Assembly (NCBI GenBank): GCA_036501535.1
Contig: DASYAE010000174.1
Span: 1 to 61,291 of the forward strand
From: DASYAE01 sp036501535
Lineage (GTDB): Bacteria; Actinomycetota; Actinomycetes; Streptomycetales; Catenulisporaceae
Direction of reading: 5' to 3'
DNA length: 61,291 nt
Numbering within the stretch: the first letter of the stretch is position 1; every line of letters begins with the position of its first letter. Below, in pieces: positions 53,896 through 61,291 of this stretch. The position numbers and the translations under genes were made by a program. The notes under the pieces are model-generated. The model made no database searches. It saw only the letters and a list, made by a program, of their open reading frames with translations, and was not told the origin of the DNA.

Positions 53896-55019
53896 GCTTC
53901 CTCCAGGGTGCCGGCCGGGTCGATGCGCGCGATCCGCGCAGCGGGGACAAGGGCGCCGGCTGCGGCGGCCAGCGCGATCAGCGCGCCGAGCCCGGCCGCA
54001 TCCGGCAGCGGCAGCGCGACCGGGAACGCCGGCGGTGCGAGCGCGATGAGCGCTTCGGCCAGCAGGTAGGCGGCGACGATCGCGCACGCGGCCGGCGCCC
54101 ACGCCTGGACCAGCACTCCGAAGGCCAGCCGCCAGGCTGAGGCGCCCAACGCCCGCAGCCGCCCGAGTTCCCCACGGCGTTCGGTGACATACAACGCACA
54201 GAACAGCGCGGTGACACCCACCGCGACGACGGGAGTGGCGATGATCAGCTCGGTGATGGTGCTGTGCATCGCGGCGGCACCGGGGATCGCCAGCATCGCC
54301 TGACCGCGCGTCAGGACCATGGCGCTAAGCAGGCCGCTGATCTCGCGCTGCACGACGCCGGGCTGTGCGCCCGGCGCGAGCTGGACCGTGAGCACCTGGG
54401 TGATGGGGATGGCGCTGCGGGTTTCCGGCTGCGCTGCGGCGGTCAGCTGCTGCCACGCGGCCAGCGAGGTCCATACCGTGGGCAGCAACTCGAACTGCCG
54501 GCCGGTGATGAACCCGGTCACCCGCAGCGCCGGCCCGCCGGCCGGCGCCCGCAGCAGACTGCCGATCCCGACCCCGTCCGCGCGCAGCGCGCCGTCCACG
54601 AGCGCGCCATCCCCGCCGGGCCCCGGCAGGCGGCCGGACACGACCGACGCCGGGGCGCCGGGCCGGCCCGGCAGCGTGCCGATCACCGCGACATCCACCG
54701 TCCCGTGCGGCAGCGCCATGACGGTGGTCAGCGTGCCCAGCGCCCCGACGGCGGCGACTCCGGGCAGCCGGGCCACCCGCGAGGCGTCCGCCACAGGCAG
54801 GTTGCTGCGCGCGAACGAGCCAAGGCTGTCTGGGGAGAACACGAACTGCTGCGCGGACGAGCCGCCGATCGCACTGGTCGCACCGGACCACAGGCCCGAG
54901 GACAGCGCGGTCAAGATGACCGCAAGCGCACACAGCGCGGTCAACGTCACGCTCACCGCGACCAGGCGGCCTCGGCGCCGCCAGGCTTCGAGTACCGGCC
55001 ACGGCAGCATCCCGCTCAC
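53892..55019 (-). CDS. FtsX-like ABC permease, second
   Basis: A 375-residue permease of the FtsX/MacB type. One helix at the N-terminus (about 15-40) is followed by an extracytoplasmic domain (about 45-240), then three helices (about 250-275, 300-330, 345-365). It has the membrane-core pattern LYVTERRGELGRLRALGASA and the C-terminal PAARIARIDPAGTLEEA. GTG 55019 overlaps the stop of the other permease gene. A start at ATG 55010 is also possible. Its pair is the preceding gene. Confidence 0.88.
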   Translation of the reverse strand: MSGMLPWPVLEAWRRRGRLVAVSVTLTALCALAVILTALSSGLWSGATSAIGGSSAQQFVFSPDSLGSFARSNLPVADASRVARLPGVAAVGALGTLTTVMALPHGTVDVAVIGTLPGRPGAPASVVSGRLPGPGGDGALVDGALRADGVGIGSLLRAPAGGPALRVTGFITGRQFELLPTVWTSLAAWQQLTAAAQPETRSAIPITQVLTVQLAPGAQPGVVQREISGLLSAMVLTRGQAMLAIPGAAAMHSTITELIIATPVVAVGVTALFCALYVTERRGELGRLRALGASAWRLAFGVLVQAWAPAACAIVAAYLLAEALIALAPPAFPVALPLPDAAGLGALIALAAAAGALVPAARIARIDPAGTLEEA

Positions 55020-56122
55020 CCCCGCACCAGCGCGGCGGCGGGATCGAGCCGCCCGATCCGGCGCACCGGCAGCAGCGAACTGGCCAGCGCTCCGATCAGC
55101 GCCGCGGCAAAGGTGCTCAGCAGCAGGCTCGGGGCTGCCCGGAGCGGGAAGCCCGGGCCGGACACGGCCCCGACGACGGCGAGCGCGCCGGACGCCACCA
55201 CGCACGCGACGGCGACCACGAGCACGGCTTGCGCCATGACCGCCAAAGCCAGGCGCCCAGCCGAGGCCCCCAGAGCGCGCAGCAGCACCCAGGTGCGCGC
55301 CCGCTGCACCGTCAGCAGCAGGAACACCGAGCCGGTCACCAGCACGGCGGCGAGGAACGCGACCGCGATCAACAGTCCGAAGGTCACCTGAAGCACCCCG
55401 GCTCCGGCGACGTCCGCCACGGCGGCGGACCTGGTCAGCACCCTGTTTCCGGGCAGCGCCGCGGCCAGCCGGCGCGCCAGCGCGGCAGGCGGCACACCGG
55501 CACGCACCCGCACGGCCACCGCGGCCGGTTCGGCCAGCCCGCCCGGGTTCGCCGCACGCACCGCCCGCTGCCACGAGGCGAACGTCGTCCACACGGTGAC
55601 CAACCCGTCATAGCGCACGCCCGTCGCCAGAGCTGTGATCCGCAGTGTCAGTCCGCCGGGTTGCAGGACGATCCCGCGGCCGATGCCGAGTCCGGCCGGC
55701 ACCTCGGTCGTGTCCGCCAGCGCCTGGCCCGCGCCGGGCAGGCTGCCCGCCGCCGGGCGGGGCCAGGCAGGACCCGGATCCAATCCGATCAGGTCAAGTT
55801 CGCACCGACCGCCCGGCCCGGTGACGGTGAAGTGCGCCACGCCCATGGCCGCGGCTTGCGCGACCCCGCTCACATGCGCCGCCGCGGTCACCTCCGCCGA
55901 GGTCAGCCGGCTGGCGTCCAGGCTGTCACCGGAACCGGCACCGTAGACGACCAGATCCGCACCCAGCCGGGCCAGCGCCCCGGTATTCAGTGCCTGCAAC
56001 GACGAGGAGACCGCGGCCAGGTACTCCACCAGGAAAAGCAGCACCGCGACGAGGAGAACCAGCAGCCCGGTACGCACCGGCGCCCGCCGCATCTGCAAGA
56101 AGGCCAAATTCACAGCACCCAT
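55016..56122 (-). CDS. FtsX-like ABC permease, first
   Basis: A 368-residue permease with the same plan: helix (TGLLVLLVAVLLFLVEYLAA, about 20), extracytoplasmic domain (about 45-235), three C-terminal helices, and RARTWVLLRALGASAGRLAL plus VRRIGRLDPAAALVRG. ATG 56122 (MGAVNLAFLQMRRAP) is the start that fits the helix position. It leads the operon permease-permease-ATPase-small protein. The two permeases are diverged paralogues that probably form a heterodimer. Confidence 0.88.
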   Translation of the reverse strand: MGAVNLAFLQMRRAPVRTGLLVLLVAVLLFLVEYLAAVSSSLQALNTGALARLGADLVVYGAGSGDSLDASRLTSAEVTAAAHVSGVAQAAAMGVAHFTVTGPGGRCELDLIGLDPGPAWPRPAAGSLPGAGQALADTTEVPAGLGIGRGIVLQPGGLTLRITALATGVRYDGLVTVWTTFASWQRAVRAANPGGLAEPAAVAVRVRAGVPPAALARRLAAALPGNRVLTRSAAVADVAGAGVLQVTFGLLIAVAFLAAVLVTGSVFLLLTVQRARTWVLLRALGASAGRLALAVMAQAVLVVAVACVVASGALAVVGAVSGPGFPLRAAPSLLLSTFAAALIGALASSLLPVRRIGRLDPAAALVRG

Positions 56123-56180
56123 CGTGCGGTCAGCATGACCGTGTGCCCAGACAGGATGGACATACTCAAGACAACTGTCC

Positions 56181-56297
56181 AACCCATCTCTGGGACGCGA
56201 GCACGACCGCGGGGGCCACTTCCCGGCGGTCGCCGAACCCCGGCTGCTGGCCGAGATCCTCCGCGACACGTTCCGACCCCTGCGCGGGCCCCGCTAA
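56181..56297 (+). pseudogene. Fragment of an epoxide hydrolase-like gene (3' end)
   Basis: About 38 codons ending at TAA 56297 encode REHDRGGHFPAVAEPRLLAE followed by ILRDTFRPLRGPR, the C-terminal end of alpha/beta-hydrolase epoxide hydrolases, including the catalytic His in GGHFPA. Upstream is the start of the ABC permease on the other strand, so the rest of the gene is missing. Only a remnant. Confidence 0.55.
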
Positions 56298-56379
56298 CGA
56301 CTCGGACCAACGTCAGATCTTGAGGCGTCGCCAGCAGAAGACGGCGCAGCCGACACAGACCCGGTGTGCGAGGCGCCGG

Positions 56380-56871
56380 CTACACGGTGGCGGGTACGTA
56401 GTCTCGCCCGCGAATGAGGCGCACCGGGGTGAAGACGAGTACGACCTTGTCGTGCTGGTTGCGCACGTCGATGCGCGAGGTGACCACCCCCCGCCCCGGT
56501 TTGCTCGACGGACGCGACTCGGTGATCTCGACGATGCAGTGCAGGGTGTCGCCGACGAACACCGGCTGACGCACGTCGAGTTCCATGTGCATGAACGCCA
56601 GGCCGGTCCCGGACAGCGCGTGTGTCTGCAGCACCAGTCCTTCGGCCAGGGCGTAGATCAGTGCGCCGGGGACGAGCCGGCCCGGGTAGCCCGCCGAGGC
56701 GGCGTGGCGGGCGTCCCAGAACAGCGGCTCGTTGAAGCCGGCCAGCGTGATGAAGTTGATCAGGTCGGTCTCGGTGACCGTTCGTGCCGCCGTCCGGAAC
56801 GTCAGTCCGGCGGTCATCTCCTCGAACGTCATCCCCCTGGTCAGCATGGTGATCTCAGCGCTCTCGGTCAT
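56380..56871 (-). CDS. MaoC-like (hot-dog fold) protein with altered active site
   Basis: A 163-residue hot-dog fold protein of the MaoC group, whose members hydrate or dehydrate acyl-CoA thioesters. ATG 56871 follows GGAGG. The segment TETDLINFITLAGFNEPLFW corresponds to the region where the hydratase dyad GDxNPxH normally lies. Here it reads GFNEPLF, so the Asp and His are replaced. The rest (YPGRLVPGALIYALAEGLVL, FMHMELDVRQPVFVGDTLHC) is regular. It may be a thioesterase, a half of a heterodimeric hydratase or a binding protein. Last gene, after the FadR-type regulator. Confidence 0.82.
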   Translation of the reverse strand: MTESAEITMLTRGMTFEEMTAGLTFRTAARTVTETDLINFITLAGFNEPLFWDARHAASAGYPGRLVPGALIYALAEGLVLQTHALSGTGLAFMHMELDVRQPVFVGDTLHCIVEITESRPSSKPGRGVVTSRIDVRNQHDKVVLVFTPVRLIRGRDYVPATV

Positions 56872-56945
56872 CTTGGCCTCCAGCCGCACAGGGCGGTGGC
56901 TGGCACCGCTTGCGGGCATACTCGGGTCCTGCGCGACGGGCGGGG

Positions 56946-57647
56946 TCAGCCCTTCGCTGAGACGGTCTCGTCGTGGTTGTGGCTCAGGGCGGGCGCGTCG
57001 TGCTCCAGGTAGGCCAAGGTCGCCAGCAGGTGCTCGCGCATGATCCGCTCCGCCGGCTTGGGTCGCCCCTCGATCACCGCGTTGAGCAGGCTGTCGTGCT
57101 CGGAATCACGGCCGACGTGGGGCGACACCAGCCCCGGGGTGTTCTTCAGCAGCACGTAACGGAAGCGGTCCGAGCGATCCCAGAGGATCTCGGTGATGTC
57201 GGTCAGGACAGGGTTGCCGCAGGCCCGGTAGACCGACCGGTGCAGCTCGCGGTTGCGCTGCAACTGCGTGAACGGGTCGGTCCCGTGGTCGCCGTCGAGG
57301 AACGTGCGCATCACCTCGCGCTCGGCCTCCGAGGCGCGGTTGGCGGCCAGCCGAGCGGCCAGCGGGTCGAGCTGCAGGCGGGTCTCGTAGAGCGCCTTGA
57401 GCTCCTCGAGCGAGAGCTGGGCCACCGTGACCTGCGTGTGCGCCACGACAATGAGCAACCGCTCACCCTCAAGCCGGCGCACCGCCTCGCGCAACGGTGT
57501 GGTCGACACCCCGAGGCGCTGCGCGATCTGTTCCTGGTCGATCGGTGAGCCCGGCTCCAGCCCGCCCTCGATGATCAGCCGCCGCAGCTGCGAGTAGGCG
57601 GCTTCGGCCTTGGTCTGGGTGGCGAGGGACGACAGCTGTGCGGTCAT
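56946..57647 (-). CDS. GntR-family regulator of FadR type (FCD domain)
   Basis: A 233-residue regulator. The N-terminal winged helix (about 12-80) includes QLRRLIIEGGLEPGSPIDQE and LGVSTTPLREAVRRLEGERL. The all-helical C-terminal FCD domain (about 90-225) has FLDGDHGTDPFTQLQRNREL and the metal/ligand site His residues in ELHRSVY, EHDSLLNAVIEG and REHLLATL. It probably represses the catabolic genes until a carboxylate or CoA effector binds. The 270 bp upstream contain no gene and should hold its promoter. It is 74 bp upstream of the MaoC-like gene. Confidence 0.92.
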   Translation of the reverse strand: MTAQLSSLATQTKAEAAYSQLRRLIIEGGLEPGSPIDQEQIAQRLGVSTTPLREAVRRLEGERLLIVVAHTQVTVAQLSLEELKALYETRLQLDPLAARLAANRASEAEREVMRTFLDGDHGTDPFTQLQRNRELHRSVYRACGNPVLTDITEILWDRSDRFRYVLLKNTPGLVSPHVGRDSEHDSLLNAVIEGRPKPAERIMREHLLATLAYLEHDAPALSHNHDETVSAKG

Positions 57648-57917
57648 GGCGCTGCTCTCATCTGTAAGGGCGCTGGGTACGGCCTGCGGGAACCGGAGTG
57701 CTGTAAAGGCGGCGCGCAGAGCCCCCGTATCGACGACGGAACCCCCGCCCCGACGAAGATGGTCGCACCACGCTCCTCCCCTGAGTCCCCTGGCGCTTGC
57801 CCTGCCGCCATACAGGCTATAGGAAACAGACCATCCCGCCCAAACGGGCCCCGGCGCCTGTGCCCTGAGTCACCGTGGCCCGCGGGTCCGCCTATCACGA
57901 GTCGGCGCGGCGCGGCC

Positions 57918-58889
57918 CTAGACATACGGCAGCACCTCGTTGACCAGTCGCTTCAGCTGCCCGGCCTGGTCGTGTGAACACAGCCGCAGAGTGATCCGCC
58001 GGACGCCGGAGCCGTTGTAGCGGCGCAGATCCTCGATGCAGCTTTTCGGATCGCCGAGCGTGCACCAGGCCCGTGCCCGCTCGGGCGTGAATGTCGTGCC
58101 GTACAACTCGCCTAGGTACTCGTTGGCCTCATCGAGAGCGGAGTCGTAGTCCGAGGAGACGTTGACGTTGTGGTAGAGGCAGTTGTCGAACTGCGATGCG
58201 TCCCGGCCGGCGGCCTGCGCGGCGTCGAGGATCGCCTGCCAGGACCGGGCGAAGGCCTCCGGCGGGACGCTGTGCGTCATCCAGCCGTCGGCGTATGTGC
58301 CCACCCGGGTGAGCGCGTGACCGGCGCCGGCGACCGCGCCGGAGGAGAGCCGGGTCGCATTGGTGGCCAGCCAGATCGGGCAGTGCCGCTGCAATGGCTT
58401 GGGTTCGACCGTGACGTCGTCGAACTGCACGAGTTCGCCGTGGTGGCTAACGTGATCCTCACTCCAAAGCCTGCGCAGTATCTGCATGTGCTCAAGGATC
58501 CGCGCGCGCCGCTGCGACGGTAGGACGCCGAACACCGCGGCCTCGGCCTCCCACAGCGGGCCGGCACCACCACCGGAGCAGACGATCAGCCGGGTGCGGC
58601 CGTTGGCGATGTGGTCCAGGCTGGCCCACTGGTGGGCCAGCAGCACCGGGTTGCGCAACGCGAAACTGCCCATGCAGGCGGTACCGAGAAGGACTCGCTC
58701 GGTGACTGCGGCGAGTGCCGACAGCAGGGTCAGCGACTCCAGCCGCGGGTTCACCAACAGCGAGTCGCCCACCCACACCGAGTCGAACGCGCCGGACGCC
58801 TCCGCCTGCCGGACGAGGCCGAGCACCTGCGGTGTCGACTGCCTGCCCAGCACGACGGCGCGGTTGGAAATGCTGAGGCCGAATTCCAT
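57918..58889 (-). CDS. LLM-class flavin-dependent oxidoreductase
   Basis: A 323-residue TIM-barrel oxidoreductase of the luciferase-like group, using FMN or F420. It has the usual N-terminus MEFGLSISNRAVVLGRQSTP, VRQAEASGAFDSVWVGDS, ALAAVTERVLLGTACMGS and the loop SQRRARILEHMQILRRLWSE. The C-terminal end is CSHDQAGQLKRLVNEVLPYV. ATG 58889 follows GGGAGA. It lies 26 bp after the CoA-transferase gene, so they are cotranscribed. It could oxidise an acyl-CoA, alcohol or ring compound. Confidence 0.9.
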   Translation of the reverse strand: MEFGLSISNRAVVLGRQSTPQVLGLVRQAEASGAFDSVWVGDSLLVNPRLESLTLLSALAAVTERVLLGTACMGSFALRNPVLLAHQWASLDHIANGRTRLIVCSGGGAGPLWEAEAAVFGVLPSQRRARILEHMQILRRLWSEDHVSHHGELVQFDDVTVEPKPLQRHCPIWLATNATRLSSGAVAGAGHALTRVGTYADGWMTHSVPPEAFARSWQAILDAAQAAGRDASQFDNCLYHNVNVSSDYDSALDEANEYLGELYGTTFTPERARAWCTLGDPKSCIEDLRRYNGSGVRRITLRLCSHDQAGQLKRLVNEVLPYV

Positions 58890-58915
58890 TCGCTGTCTCC
58901 CTGAAGATCTCCGGC

Positions 58916-60151
58916 TCACAACCGGTCCTGGGTGCCGATGCCCCCTGCGGTGCGCAGGCGCGCGAGCTCCGCGGCCCCAAGGCCGAGCACCTCGCGCAGC
59001 AGCTCGTCGGTCTGCTCCCCCAGGCCGGGTGGATGCGCCGCCGGCGAGGCCGGAGTCGCACCGAACTCCAGTGCCGGACGGACCATCCGCAGCGGCCCGT
59101 GCCTGGGGTGCTCGACCTCGATCACCGGGTCCAGCGCGAGGACCCGGGGATCGGTGAAGACCTGGTCCATCCGGTTCACCGGTGCGACGGCGATTCCGGC
59201 CGCGCCCAGCCGGTCCAGCCACTCGGCCGCCGGATGCTGCGCGACGATGCCGCCGATCAACGCGCACAGCACCTCCCGGTTGGCGACCCGGGCCCGGTTG
59301 GTCGAGAATCGCGGATCCCCCGGCCACTGCGGGGTGCCGAGCTGCGCCGCCAGGATGGCGAACATGCGGTCGTTGGGAGCCGCGATCACGATCCAGTCGT
59401 CCGCACAGCGGAAGGTCTGGTACGGCACGATCGACTGGTGGGCGGCTCCCTGCGGCGGCATCACCTCGCCCGCCAGCAGATAACTGCTGGCGGCGTTGAC
59501 CAGGATCGCGAGTTCCACGGACAGCAGCGACGTGCTCACCCGCTGCCCCTGCCCCGTGCGCTGGGCCTCGACGACCGCGCATGTCACGCCGAGAGCGGCG
59601 TAGAGGCCGGTGGCGACGTCGACCACCGCGACGCCGACCTTCACCGGCTCACCGCCCGGCATGCCGGTGATCCCCATCAGGCCGCCCATCGCGGAGATCA
59701 TCACGTCGTATCCGGCCCATTCGCGGTACGGGCCGCGGTCCCCGAACGCCGAGATACTGCAGTAGACCAGCTCTGGATGCCCCTCGCGCAGGGATTCGTA
59801 GTCCAGCCCGAGGCGCTCCATCACGCCGGGGCGGAAGTTCTCGATCACCACGTCGCTGCGGGCGGCGAGGTCCCGGGCGATCGCCACGCCCTCGGGGTTC
59901 TTCAGATCCAGCGCGATGCTCCGCTTGTTCCGATTCATGCCGAGGTAGTAGGCGCTGTCGTCGGCCAGGAACGGCGGACCCCAGGCCCGCGAGTCGTCGC
60001 CCCGCTGCGGGCTCTCCACCTTGAGAACGTCCGCTCCCAGGTCACCGAGGAGCAGCGTGGCGTACGGGCCCGCCACCACCCGGGTGAAGTCGAGCACCCG
60101 CAGCCCGTGCAGCGGCCCGGGCCGCCCGCCTTCCGCGCTGAACACGATCAA
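58916..60151 (-). CDS. Class III CoA-transferase (CaiB/BaiF/Frc family)
   Basis: A 411-residue enzyme that moves CoA between an acyl-CoA and a free acid. Family blocks are HGLRVLDFTRVVAGPYATLL, LLGDLGADVLKVESPQRGDD, MNRNKRSIALDLKNPEG and FRPGVMERLGLDYESL. The catalytic Asp lies in WAGYDVMISAMGGLMGITG. ATG 60151. It should activate the unknown acid used by this cluster. It is 42 bp downstream of the carboxymuconolactone-decarboxylase-like gene. Confidence 0.93.
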   Translation of the reverse strand: MIVFSAEGGRPGPLHGLRVLDFTRVVAGPYATLLLGDLGADVLKVESPQRGDDSRAWGPPFLADDSAYYLGMNRNKRSIALDLKNPEGVAIARDLAARSDVVIENFRPGVMERLGLDYESLREGHPELVYCSISAFGDRGPYREWAGYDVMISAMGGLMGITGMPGGEPVKVGVAVVDVATGLYAALGVTCAVVEAQRTGQGQRVSTSLLSVELAILVNAASSYLLAGEVMPPQGAAHQSIVPYQTFRCADDWIVIAAPNDRMFAILAAQLGTPQWPGDPRFSTNRARVANREVLCALIGGIVAQHPAAEWLDRLGAAGIAVAPVNRMDQVFTDPRVLALDPVIEVEHPRHGPLRMVRPALEFGATPASPAAHPPGLGEQTDELLREVLGLGAAELARLRTAGGIGTQDRL

Positions 60152-60193
60152 CCACCTGCCTGTTCGAGACGTCTGTACGGACGCCGCCCGGGT

Positions 60194-60597
60194 TCAACCC
60201 GACGGCTGAAGCGGTTCGGAGTCGATCGTCATGCCCTTGGCGGCCAGGACCTCGTGCAGCGTCTCGACCCCCATCCACAGTCCGGGCATGCCGGCGGGGA
60301 TGGCCGCGACCTCCATCGCCTCAAGGATCTCGCGCGGGGCCGCGCCGCTGAGCAGAGCGCGTTCGGTGTGCAGCCGCACCCCGCGCGGGGCGCGCAGCGC
60401 ACAGCACAACGCCGCCATGAGCATCTCCTTGGTCTTGCGCGGCAGCACGCCCGACCGGCCGAAGGTGCCCTCGTCGTACAGGTGGGCCAAGTGCTCGAAA
60501 TACTCCGGGTCCAGCTGCGCGACCAGGTCGACGGCCGTGTTGCGCGCCCCGAGGGAGACCTCTTCGAACGGCCGCTTGCCGGCCCCGGCTCCGGCGC

Positions 60598-60601
<4 letters not shown>
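60194..60601 (-). CDS. Carboxymuconolactone decarboxylase/AhpD-like protein
   Basis: A 135-residue all-helical protein of the CMD family. The pattern PRKTKEMLMAALCCALRAPR, GVRLHTERALLSGAAPREIL and EAMEVAAIPAGMP is standard. AhpD-type members have CxxC plus His in this helix; here adjacent Cys residues (CC) and a His nine residues later occur, so it is not a classical AhpD. Its ATG overlaps the aldo/keto reductase stop (ATGA). The role may be decarboxylation or a redox step on the same substrate. Confidence 0.88.

Positions 60602-61291
<690 letters not shown>

Overview
The window is chromosomal DNA of a high-GC actinomycete. GTG starts are frequent, start and stop codons often overlap (ATGA, GTGA, TGATG), and terminators lack clear U-runs. 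A BldC regulator that looks essentially like the Streptomyces protein sits beside a valine-type dehydrogenase, a DUF3073 gene and a purine cluster in Streptomyces-like order. I read it as Streptomycetales, Catenulisporales or a close relative; the genus cannot be fixed from this sequence.

Layout. 1-8 kb: a truncated hypothetical gene, two tandem tRNAs with Leu anticodons (one with a class I body), a NarL-type two-component system divergent from an MMPL exporter, two overlapping pol-beta nucleotidyltransferases and a small hypothetical. 8-24.6 kb: a HAD hydrolase/nitroreductase pair, then the purine genes purD, purB, purC, purS-Q-L, a sterol-carrier-like gene, purF and purM. These are interrupted by a protein that looks like a dead M48 protease, a divergent pair of frameshifted genes (saccharopine-dehydrogenase-like and AraC), and a GntR/membrane-protein operon with a palindrome at its promoter. 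24.6-33 kb: MmcQ/YjbR, DUF3073, valine dehydrogenase, bldC, a threonine-dehydratase-like enzyme, a YtcJ-like amidohydrolase, DUF2000, a lipoprotein and a CAP-domain protein. 33-41 kb: a LAL-type LuxR regulator divergent from a SnoaL-like protein and an MFS exporter, a lone dTDP-glucose dehydratase, a VOC protein and two unknowns.

41-47 kb is accessory. A coiled-coil Mrr-type nuclease and a decayed GntR gene lie left of tRNA-Glu. A tyrosine integrase lies immediately right of tRNA-Lys. The two tRNAs have their 3' ends facing outward, which suggests two old integration sites back to back. A histidine kinase gene further right keeps only its C-terminus, in front of an intact response regulator. 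47-56 kb: an esterase, a large NB-ARC/LuxR regulator, an ABC-2 exporter operon ending in a 115-residue unknown, and an opposite-strand FtsX/MacB-like ABC operon ending in a previously easy-to-miss 39-residue membrane protein. 56-61.3 kb: a catabolic cluster (aldo/keto reductase, carboxymuconolactone-decarboxylase-like protein, class III CoA-transferase, LLM oxidoreductase, FadR-type GntR, MaoC-like protein) that probably converts a carboxylic acid through its CoA ester.

No CRISPR array, rRNA, complete insertion sequence or replication origin was seen. The most unusual items are the class I tRNA with a CAG anticodon, the 11-bp duplication that alone breaks an otherwise intact gene, and the 39-residue membrane protein closing the ABC operon.
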